From: Actinomycetota bacterium
GTDB lineage: Bacteria; Actinomycetota; Acidimicrobiia; Acidimicrobiales; Microtrichaceae
Reading direction: 5' to 3'
Assembly (NCBI GenBank): GCA_018268735.1
Contig: JAFDWA010000155.1
Coordinates: forward strand, 1-5,165
Length of the DNA stretch: 5,165 bases
Positions 1 to 4,501 of this stretch are shown piece by piece; position 1 is the stretch's first letter, and every line of letters begins with the position of its first letter. Both the position numbers and the translations under genes were made by a program. Below the pieces are notes generated by a model. That model was not told where the DNA came from, made no database searches, and saw only the letters and a list, made by a program, of their open reading frames with translations.

Positions 1-27
1 TCCCGCCTGAACCAGGGCAGCGGGGCC

Positions 28-33
28 TACTGT
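28..33 (+). promoter_or_regulatory. Candidate leaderless -10 box for the 99-aa membrane protein
   Basis: TACTGT matches the TANNNT form of the actinobacterial -10 element. It is followed by 8 bases (gttgcccc) and then the ATG at 42, so transcription would begin at or next to the start codon. No Shine-Dalgarno sequence is visible, which agrees with a leaderless transcript. No TTGACA-like -35 can be seen in the few bases available to the left. A GGGGC/GCCCC inverted repeat (22..26 and 37..41) frames the box and may be chance. Confidence 0.45.
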
Positions 34-41
34 GTTGCCCC

Positions 42-341
42 ATGGGTTGCGGCTGCCTCATCGTCCTGGCCTCGGCGCTGTCGCCGAGGTTCGCGCTCTT
101 CCTCGTGTGGCTGTTCACCGACCGGGTCCCTGCGGCCTACGACGGGAGTTGGATCGTCGGCATCCTCGGCTTCTTCCTCCTGCCGTGGACCACCCTCGCA
201 TGGACCCTGGTGTGGGCACCGCACGGCGGCGTGTCCGGGCTCGGCTGGTTCATCGTGATCCTCGGGTTCTGCGTTGACATGAGCACCCACCTCGGCGCAG
301 CGCGCACCGAACGTGACCGTCGGGCATCGCTCGCGACATGA
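42..341 (+). CDS. Small actinobacterial membrane protein of unknown function (99 aa)
   Basis: The product is 99 residues with three hydrophobic stretches at about residues 4-25, 37-59 and 65-79, ending in a short charged tail (RTERDRRASLAT). The N-terminus MGCGC and the following LFTDRV, FFLLPWTT and GGVSGLGW segments resemble a small integral membrane protein common in actinobacterial genomes; to my knowledge it has no assigned function. The two N-terminal cysteines do not form a lipobox because no cleavable signal precedes them. The start at 42 is supported by an upstream TANNNT box and by where the hydrophobic sequence begins. The stop overlaps the potassium-channel start by 4 bases (ATGA), so the two are probably co-translated. 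A role next to the channel, for example as an accessory subunit, is only inference from the overlap. Confidence 0.8.
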   Translation: MGCGCLIVLASALSPRFALFLVWLFTDRVPAAYDGSWIVGILGFFLLPWTTLAWTLVWAPHGGVSGLGWFIVILGFCVDMSTHLGAARTERDRRASLAT

Positions 342-1087
342 GCACGGTTGCGCCTGAGGACGGGGCGTCGGCGTTGCACCGCTTCCCACGCCTCGGGCGC
401 TACATCCAGCCATCGGAGCAGAAGAGCATCGCCCCGGTGCTGTGGTTGACGGTGCTCGCGATGACGCTCAGCCCGCTGCTGGCCGACGGCAACCGCGGCC
501 GAGGCGTCGAGGTCGGGATGATCGGTGCCAGCGCGGTGGTGGCGCTGCACCGAACCGGCGTGCACCGCGCGGTCCGACACGCCGCGATCGCCGTCGTCAT
601 CCTCACGACCCTGGTCGCTGCGAGCATCCCGGTCCTGCACGACGGGACGAGCGGAGCGCTGGAGGTCACCGCCGTCGGCCTGTTCGTCGTGCTCCTGCTC
701 ATCACCCCGGTGCTGGTGATGGTCCGCCTGATGCTCCGACCGCGCGTCACCGTCGACACGCTCGCCGGAGCACTCACCGCCTACCTCCAGATCGGCATCT
801 TCTTCGGCGCGCTGTACCTGTTCATCGCGATGGTGATCCACCCGACGCCGTTCTTCGCGCAGACCGCGTCGATCGTGTACTCCGACTACGAGTACTTCAG
901 CTTCATCACCATGACCACCGTCGGCTACGGCGACCTGACGCCGGCCACCCGGGTCGGCCAGACCCTGGCGTCGGTCGAGGCGGTGGCCGGCCAGGTGTTC
1001 CTCGTGACAGTCGTCGCGCTCACCGTGTCGAACCTCGGCCGGCCCATCCGCAGGCGAGCCGACGAGCCGACCGACGACGGATCCTGA
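338..1087 (+). CDS. Potassium channel family protein (Ion_trans_2 type pore)
   Basis: This 249-residue membrane protein should conduct K+ across the cytoplasmic membrane. The diagnostic feature is the selectivity filter TVGYGDL at residues 194-200, preceded by a pore helix (about 183-193, YEYFSFITMT) and flanked by transmembrane segments at about 147-166 and 206-232. Three or four further hydrophobic segments lie before it (about 32-49, 59-72, 82-101 and 108-129), giving a 6TM-like layout. None shows the regularly spaced arginines of a voltage-sensing S4. Only about 17 polar residues follow the last helix, so there is no RCK/TrkA-N or cyclic-nucleotide regulatory domain. The ATG at 338 overlaps the stop of the preceding gene in ATGA and has no clear ribosome binding site, which points to translational coupling. 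The family is clear; gating and physiological role cannot be read from sequence. Confidence 0.93.
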   Translation: MSTVAPEDGASALHRFPRLGRYIQPSEQKSIAPVLWLTVLAMTLSPLLADGNRGRGVEVGMIGASAVVALHRTGVHRAVRHAAIAVVILTTLVAASIPVLHDGTSGALEVTAVGLFVVLLLITPVLVMVRLMLRPRVTVDTLAGALTAYLQIGIFFGALYLFIAMVIHPTPFFAQTASIVYSDYEYFSFITMTTVGYGDLTPATRVGQTLASVEAVAGQVFLVTVVALTVSNLGRPIRRRADEPTDDGS

Positions 1088-1100
1088 CCCACCCGGTGGC

Positions 1101-1115
1101 GGTCCGACCCGGACC
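1101..1115 (+). terminator. Small hairpin just after the potassium-channel gene
   Basis: GGTCC (1101-1105) and GGACC (1111-1115) form a perfect 5-bp stem with a 5-base loop, 14 bases after the channel stop codon. No T-run follows, and the stem is short for this GC content, so this is a weak terminator candidate. Confidence 0.25.
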
Positions 1116-1190
1116 TCGGCACGCCGGTGCTCGTGCAACCCGTTGCCAGACCCGACGACGCGCACCATGATGACCGGTGGGGCAGGGGCT

Positions 1191-1226
1191 CCACGCCGGT
1201 ACCAACTCACCACGAGCGGCGTGGAA
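1191..1226. terminator. 9-bp inverted repeat between convergent genes
   Basis: TCCACGCCG (1191-1199) pairs perfectly with CGGCGTGGA (1218-1226) across an 18-base loop. It lies between the convergent potassium-channel gene and the GlsB-like gene, where a bidirectional terminator would be expected. There is no T-rich tract on either side. High-GC actinobacterial terminators often lack one, so assignment rests on position and stem only. Confidence 0.4.
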
Positions 1227-1240
1227 CATGGGAGGACCGG

Positions 1241-1272
1241 CAGGGTTCGGGCCCAGGAAGGACCGGACCCTG
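1241..1272 (+). terminator. 10-bp stem-loop next to the first 16-bp repeat array
   Basis: CAGGGTTCGG (1241-1250) pairs with CCGGACCCTG (1263-1272) over a 12-base loop, with one U-G wobble when read as + strand RNA (a C-A mismatch on the other strand). The stem is therefore better in transcripts coming from the potassium-channel side. Its right arm overlaps the first, 18-base unit of the repeat array. It may be a terminator or a structure belonging to the repeat element. Confidence 0.4.
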
Positions 1273-1328
1273 CTACAGCACAGGACTACTCCGGCACAGG
1301 ACTACTCCGGCACCGGACTACTTCGACG
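1263..1328 (+). repeat. 16-bp degenerate tandem repeat array, copy A (4 units)
   Basis: Units begin at 1263, 1281, 1297 and 1313. Each has a CAGGAC-like hexamer (ccggac, caggac, caggac, ccggac) followed by a spacer. The spacer is 12 bases in the first unit (cctgctacagca) and 10 in the others (tactccggca twice, then tacttcgacg). The two middle units are identical. The last unit covers the stop codon and final residues of the minus-strand GlsB-like gene. The same unit architecture recurs at 4264..4377. There are no unique spacers and no transposase, so this is neither a CRISPR array nor an insertion sequence. I do not recognise the family. Confidence 0.75.
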
Positions 1329-1572
1329 TGCGCGAGTCGATCGCCCGCCAGATCAGCAGCACGATCACGGCACCGACGAACGAGCCGATCAGCCCGCTCG
1401 GGCGGGGCTCCAGCCCCTCGCCGGAGATGAGGCTGCCGAGCGTCCCACCCACGAACGACCCCACGAGGCCGGCGATCAACGACTGCGCGTTGGGACGGGT
1501 GCCCATGCCCAGCACGACCTGGCCGAGCCAGCCGACGAGCATTCCGAAGACGATGATTCCGAGGATCAGCAC
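1318..1572 (-). CDS. GlsB/YeaQ/YmgE-family small membrane protein (transglycosylase-associated type)
   Basis: This is an 84-residue, glycine-rich, very hydrophobic protein with three predicted membrane segments at about residues 2-21, 31-50 and 58-76 and a short charged end (RAIDSRTSK). Size, triple-helix layout and glycine-rich spacing (GLVGSFVGGTLGSLISG) match the Transgly_assoc family, whose members are linked to envelope and general stress responses; no enzymatic activity is established. It starts with GTG at 1572, 11 bases after the stop of the MOSC gene, so co-transcription is likely. A TANNNT box overlapping that upstream stop codon could also give it its own leaderless transcript. Its TAG stop and last residues lie within the 16-bp repeat array, which is unusual and suggests that the 3' end was shaped by the repeat. 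Confidence 0.85.
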   Translation of the reverse strand: MLILGIIVFGMLVGWLGQVVLGMGTRPNAQSLIAGLVGSFVGGTLGSLISGEGLEPRPSGLIGSFVGAVIVLLIWRAIDSRTSK

Positions 1573-1580
1573 GGACGGGG

Positions 1581-1586
1581 ACCCTA
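1581..1586 (-). promoter_or_regulatory. Candidate leaderless -10 box for the GlsB-like gene
   Basis: Read on the minus strand this is TAGGGT, a TANNNT match, followed by 8 bases (ccccgtcc) and the GTG start at 1572. The first three bases are the stop codon of the MOSC gene. No -35 element or Shine-Dalgarno is evident. It could be an internal promoter, or a coincidence created by the TAG stop. Confidence 0.35.
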
Positions 1587-2444
1587 GCCGTCCATCGGCG
1601 ACGGGCCGCCCAGGTGCACGGCGTCGCCGACGCGCACCGGCCCCGCGCTGACGACCTCCGCGTACACGCCGACGTTCTGGCCGAGGTCCGCCACGATGTG
1701 GCGCAGCACCGCGCGATCCGCGGGGATCGAGTCGTCCACCTCACGCGTCACCATCACGCAGCGCGGGCAGCCCGTGACGATCCGGAGCTCCGTCGCACCC
1801 ACCCGGAGGTTCCGGCCGACCCAGTCGAACTCGGGATGGCCGACGTCGTCACCTGTGTCGACGACGATGCTCGGCCGGAAGCGCCGGACGTCGACGACCG
1901 AGCCCTCCAGCGCCTCGTCGAGCGAGCGGAGCGCGGACGTCGTGAGCAGGAGAAGAGGGAACGCGTCGTGGTAGGTCCCGAGCGGCGACTCGTACTCGAG
2001 GATCTCCGGCGGGAACACCGACAGGTCCGGCAACGGCTCGTCGGGCTCGCGACCGAAGATCGCCCGCAGCTCCTCGAGCAGGTCGTCGCTGTCGGGTGCG
2101 CCGCGGCGGTAGTGGTCGAGCTCGGTCGCCGGCAGCCGCGGCCACAGCGTCACCTCGTGGTCGAGCGCCGCGCTCACAGCTGCGTCGGTCCCCTCGGCGC
2201 CTGCCCGAACGGTGGTCCCGTCGGGGAGGGTGATCGTCACCGAGGAGCCAGGACCGTCGTCGTAGGCGGCTGCCAGGCGCATCAGGGCGCCGATCTTCTT
2301 CGCCCCACGGATCCCGCCACGCACCTCGTCCCGGGTCGCCCACGCGCGGTCGCCGGCGATCCCGTCGGCCACGACGTCGACAGCATCGACTCGCTCACCG
2401 AGCATCGACTTCACGGGGTAGCGCCACAGCTCGCTCACGTGCAC
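1584..2444 (-). CDS. MOSC domain-containing protein (YcbX/mARC-like, no ferredoxin domain)
   Basis: The 286-residue product has an N-terminal MOSC beta-barrel domain, beginning SELWRYPVKSMLGE at about residues 4-17, and a C-terminal MOSC domain at about 150-275. Family landmarks are YPVKS (9-13), RFRPSIVVD (188-196) and TGCPRC (224-229). The cysteines at 226 and 229 fall where YcbX and mARC proteins carry the molybdenum-coordinating cysteine. Such proteins bind a sulfurated molybdenum cofactor and reduce N-hydroxylated substrates or deliver sulfur; the substrate here is unknown. E. coli YcbX has an extra C-terminal 2Fe-2S ferredoxin domain that is absent here, so a separate electron donor would be needed. 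I chose the GTG at 2444 over an in-frame ATG at 2486 because homology begins there, the extra 14 residues look non-native (RPWCRVRRYGAG), and a TANNNT box lies 6 bases before the GTG. Confidence 0.92.
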   Translation of the reverse strand: MHVSELWRYPVKSMLGERVDAVDVVADGIAGDRAWATRDEVRGGIRGAKKIGALMRLAAAYDDGPGSSVTITLPDGTTVRAGAEGTDAAVSAALDHEVTLWPRLPATELDHYRRGAPDSDDLLEELRAIFGREPDEPLPDLSVFPPEILEYESPLGTYHDAFPLLLLTTSALRSLDEALEGSVVDVRRFRPSIVVDTGDDVGHPEFDWVGRNLRVGATELRIVTGCPRCVMVTREVDDSIPADRAVLRHIVADLGQNVGVYAEVVSAGPVRVGDAVHLGGPSPMDG

Positions 2445-2450
2445 GCCGGC

Positions 2451-2456
2451 ACCGTA
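2451..2456 (-). promoter_or_regulatory. Candidate leaderless -10 box for the MOSC gene
   Basis: On the minus strand this reads TACGGT, followed by six bases (gccggc) and then GTG at 2444. TANNNT six bases before the start codon is the standard actinobacterial leaderless layout and supports the GTG start. No -35 consensus is visible; instead, two copies of a 12-bp direct repeat lie just upstream. Confidence 0.5.
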
Positions 2457-2461
2457 CCGCC

Positions 2462-2487
2462 GGACGCGACACCACGGACGCGACACC
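2462..2487. repeat. Paired 12-bp direct repeat upstream of the MOSC promoter
   Basis: ggacgcgacacc occurs at 2462-2473 and again at 2476-2487, a perfect 12-bp direct repeat with 14-bp spacing. In minus-strand orientation it lies 5 bases upstream of the candidate -10 box of the MOSC gene and fills the region where a -35 would sit. This position suits a regulator binding site, but a simple duplication is also possible. Confidence 0.5.
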
Positions 2488-2532
2488 GGGGACCGAACCG
2501 CCGAGGTCGGCAGCCGGTCCCCGGTGCTCGGA

Positions 2533-2563
2533 CCGACCGGGAGGAGAGGAGGGATCCGGTCGG
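2533..2563 (-). other. 8-bp hairpin, third of three downstream of the HtrA gene
   Basis: CCGACCGG (2533-2540) and CCGGTCGG (2556-2563) pair perfectly across a 15-base loop. On the minus strand the loop is pyrimidine-rich (atccctcctctcctc), with CCTCCT-like runs. It lies between the protease gene and the MOSC promoter and may belong to a transcript 3' end or leader structure. Confidence 0.45.
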
Positions 2564-2573
2564 CCCGTTCGCT

Positions 2574-2600
2574 CGGCCGGGGGAGGTGGAGGACCGGCCG
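2574..2600 (-). other. 7-bp GC hairpin, second of three downstream of the HtrA gene
   Basis: CGGCCGG (2574-2580) and CCGGCCG (2594-2600) form a perfect stem around a 13-base loop that reads tcctccacctccc on the minus strand. The arms are themselves near-palindromic, so other pairings are possible. Confidence 0.35.
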
Positions 2601-2621
2601 GGAGCAGGGTTGGATGTCAGG

Positions 2622-2648
2622 CTCGGGTCCGGTGGATCCGGTCCCGAG
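2622..2648 (-). terminator. Candidate terminator hairpin after the HtrA-like protease
   Basis: Ten bases beyond the protease stop codon, CTCGGG (2622-2627) pairs with CCCGAG (2643-2648). After one T-T mismatch, CCGG (2629-2632) pairs with CCGG (2638-2641), leaving a 5-base loop. This strong GC stem has no following T-run on the minus strand, as is common for high-GC actinobacteria. Its position makes termination of the protease mRNA the simplest reading. Confidence 0.55.
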
Positions 2649-2657
2649 ACCCGGCGA

Positions 2658-4214
2658 TCAGTCCGGAGGACCCGCGGTCAGCGTGACCGTGGCGGTGCGG
2701 CTCTGACCGTTCGGGTCGCTCCACGTGAGCGACACCTTGTCACCGGGCTTCGCGTTGGCGAGCGCAGTGGTGAGCGCCTCGGCCGAGGTGATGGACCTCC
2801 CGTCGAGCGCCGTGATCGTGGAACCGGCGACGAGTCCCGCGTTCTGGGCACCGGAGCCGTCAGCCACACCGGCCACCGCCGCACCGACGACCGCCTGCGC
2901 CGAACCCGAGGTCCCGAACGGGTCCGAGGAGTTCGACGTCACCTGCACGCCGAGCACCCCACGGGTGCCGATGTGCACCACGTCGCTCGCCTTGCCGGCC
3001 TTGATCTGCTCGACGATCCGCAGCGCGTCGTTGATCGGGATCGCGTAGCCCTCACCCTGCCCCGAGATCTGAGCGGAGGCCTGGTTGGTGACCGACGCTG
3101 CAGAGTTGACGGCGATGACCTCGCCGTTCGCGTTGGCGAGCGGACCGCCCGAGTCCCCGGGGACGATGTTGGCGTCGGTCTGGATCAGGTTGCTGAGGCG
3201 TTGCGACTCCTGCCCGCTCTGGTCGCTGGCAGTGATGCTGCGTCCGAGGGCGACGACATTGCCGGGGACGACCGACGGCCTGCCGCCCTTCCCTCCGGCG
3301 TTGCCGAGCGCGACGACCGGATCGCCGACCTTCACCGTGTCGGAGTTCCCGGTGCGGACCGTGGTGAGTCCCTTGGCACCGACCAGCTTGATGAGCGCGA
3401 CGTCCTTGGTGGGTGCGGTGCCCAGGACCTTGGCGTCGTATCGGTCACCGGTGTCGGCGTCGACGACGACCATGCGGGTCGAGCCACGCACGACGTGGTT
3501 GTTGGTCAGGACCAGCCCGTCGGAGGTGAGGATCATGCCGGTGCCCGCACCCTGGCCCTCGGCGGTCAGGACGTTGATGTTGACGACGCCCGGCGACACT
3601 GCGGCATCGACCTTGCCGACATCGATCGAACCGGTGGGTGTCGAGCCCTGCGTCCCGGTCCCGTTCTGGCTCTGACCCTGGTCGACGCCGGATGACCCGT
3701 TGGGGAACGTGGGATCGACGGGCAGCGACGAGGACCCGTTCGACCGATCGGTGGGGGTCGGCGCAAGCCGGGAGGTGCCGCTCGCGGCGCTCTGGTCACC
3801 GTCGGTGCTCCCGAGGCGGGCGAGGCCGAACCCACCGGCGAGCCCGGCGAGGAGCGCGAACACCAGGAGCAGCGCGATCGCGACGCCACGTCCACGGCCA
3901 TGGCCGTTCCGCGACGGCGGCGACGGCTCGGCGCCGAGCGGGTGCCATCCGCCGGGAGGTGCCATGCCGGGAGGCGGCGGACCGAGCGGGCCGACGGGGC
4001 CACCGGGGCCGCTCGGGGGCATCGACCAGCCCGACACGGTCGGGATGCGTCCGGTGGGTGCCTGCGGCACGCCCGGGAACGCAGGCGGGACGACCGGCGC
4101 GGTGGGCGGAGCCGGCACCGCAGCGCTGGGGGGTCCGAGCGGATACGTGCTCGATGGATCGCCCCATGCCGGGGTCGGGGCCGTCGTGGGATCGCCGTTT
4201 GACATGGGTTCCAT
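2658..4214 (-). CDS. HtrA/DegP-like S1C serine protease, membrane-anchored, with PDZ domain
   Basis: This is a 518-residue envelope quality-control protease. Residues 1-105 are a proline-rich cytoplasmic segment. A single transmembrane helix follows at about 111-134, then a low-complexity Ser/Thr/Gly/Asn/Gln linker to about 196, then a trypsin-like domain at about 200-405. The catalytic triad is visible: His240 in LTNNHVV, Asp271 in DVALIKL and Ser355 in VPGDSGGPL. GYAIPI (389-394) is the usual end of the protease domain. A PDZ domain covers about 417-515 (RGVLGVQV, AGLVAGSTITALDG). The layout matches actinobacterial HtrA/PepD proteins, which degrade or refold misfolded secreted proteins; all key residues are intact. 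ATG at 4205 (MSNGDPTT) is an equally plausible start because neither site has a clear Shine-Dalgarno. The 5' region is shared with the divergent arfB and contains a tandem-repeat array. A hairpin follows the stop. Confidence 0.95.
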   Translation of the reverse strand: MEPMSNGDPTTAPTPAWGDPSSTYPLGPPSAAVPAPPTAPVVPPAFPGVPQAPTGRIPTVSGWSMPPSGPGGPVGPLGPPPPGMAPPGGWHPLGAEPSPPSRNGHGRGRGVAIALLLVFALLAGLAGGFGLARLGSTDGDQSAASGTSRLAPTPTDRSNGSSSLPVDPTFPNGSSGVDQGQSQNGTGTQGSTPTGSIDVGKVDAAVSPGVVNINVLTAEGQGAGTGMILTSDGLVLTNNHVVRGSTRMVVVDADTGDRYDAKVLGTAPTKDVALIKLVGAKGLTTVRTGNSDTVKVGDPVVALGNAGGKGGRPSVVPGNVVALGRSITASDQSGQESQRLSNLIQTDANIVPGDSGGPLANANGEVIAVNSAASVTNQASAQISGQGEGYAIPINDALRIVEQIKAGKASDVVHIGTRGVLGVQVTSNSSDPFGTSGSAQAVVGAAVAGVADGSGAQNAGLVAGSTITALDGRSITSAEALTTALANAKPGDKVSLTWSDPNGQSRTATVTLTAGPPD

Positions 4215-4263
4215 GACACCCGCGATTCGTGAGGAACGGGTAAGCGTTGGCTGTGAGGACGCT

Positions 4264-4377
4264 GAGGACTGTGCTCTACCTCAGAACTGCTCTACCTCAG
4301 AACTGCCCCACCACGGGACAGCCCCACCACAGGACACCTGCAACTCAGGACACCTGCAACTCAGGACACCGCGATCC
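4264..4377 (+). repeat. 16-bp degenerate tandem repeat array, copy B (7 units)
   Basis: Hexamers start at 4264, 4282, 4298, 4314, 4330, 4346 and 4362. The first step is 18 bases; all later steps are exactly 16. They read gaggac, cagaac (twice), cgggac and caggac (three times). Spacers are tgtgctctacct (12 bases), tgctctacct, tgccccacca, agccccacca, acctgcaact (twice) and accgcgatcc. Neighbouring units resemble each other most, a sign of local duplication. Positions 9 and 15 of the unit are C in every 16-base unit. The period is not a multiple of three and the array lies in a divergent intergenic region, so it is not a coding repeat. It has the same orientation and the same 18-base first step as the array at 1263..1328. 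Confidence 0.85.
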
Positions 4378-4405
4378 CGGCTCGCTGGGAGTCGAGCGCC
4401 ACGTC

Positions 4406-4415
4406 CTGCATGCAG
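4406..4415. promoter_or_regulatory. 10-bp perfect palindrome upstream of arfB
   Basis: CTGCATGCAG is a perfect 10-bp dyad in the divergent gap between the protease and arfB, about 85 bases before the arfB start and about 190 bases before the protease start. It could be an operator half of either promoter region. A 10-bp palindrome is short enough to occur by chance. Confidence 0.2.
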
Positions 4416-4489
4416 TCCTACCACGACACCGCGGGACCGCGCAGCCGGGACCCGCCGGGCGGGCCGGCTGTCCGACGGCACCCCGACGG

Positions 4490-4495
4490 TACCCT
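4490..4495 (+). promoter_or_regulatory. Candidate leaderless -10 box for arfB
   Basis: TACCCT, a TANNNT match, is followed by six bases (ccccag) and GTG at 4502. This spacing equals that of the MOSC gene. It supports GTG as the true start rather than the long upstream extension, and agrees with the absence of a Shine-Dalgarno. No good -35 hexamer is visible. Confidence 0.5.
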
Positions 4496-4501
4496 CCCCA
4501 G

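Noticed and set aside
1..27. Tail of an upstream gene at the left edge (in-frame TGA at 8..10)
   Set aside because: Only two codons precede the stop, so nothing supports a real gene.
137..1213. 358-aa open frame on the minus strand
   Set aside because: It is antisense to the small membrane protein and the K+ channel, dominated by Arg, Asp, Glu, His and Gly, and has no recognisable motif.
1127..1651. 174-aa + strand frame across the convergent gap
   Set aside because: It overlaps the GlsB-like gene antisense and translates the repeat array. The composition is that of non-coding GC-rich DNA.
2445..2486. ATG start at 2486 for the MOSC protein
   Set aside because: It adds 14 residues without family similarity and would place the -10 box and the direct repeat inside the coding sequence. 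The GTG at 2444 starts at the conserved domain edge.
1614..3695. 693-aa open frame on the + strand
   Set aside because: It lies antisense to the MOSC and HtrA genes, crosses their intergenic gap, and is rich in Arg, Asp, Val and Gly with no domain-like sequence. It is a typical high-GC shadow frame.
4264..4377. CRISPR array
   Set aside because: Units are 16 bp, with a hexamer plus 10-base spacers that repeat and drift. There are no 20-40 base unique spacers and no cas genes.
4380..4397. GCTCG/CGAGC hairpin after repeat copy B
   Set aside because: The 5-bp stem with an 8-base loop is expected by chance in DNA of this GC content.
4247..4501. 85-residue N-terminal extension of the ArfB-like protein
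   Set aside because: The stretch reads through a 16-bp non-triplet repeat, lacks family similarity, and would make the protein 225 aa against about 140 for ArfB. The GTG at 4502 has a well-placed TANNNT box.
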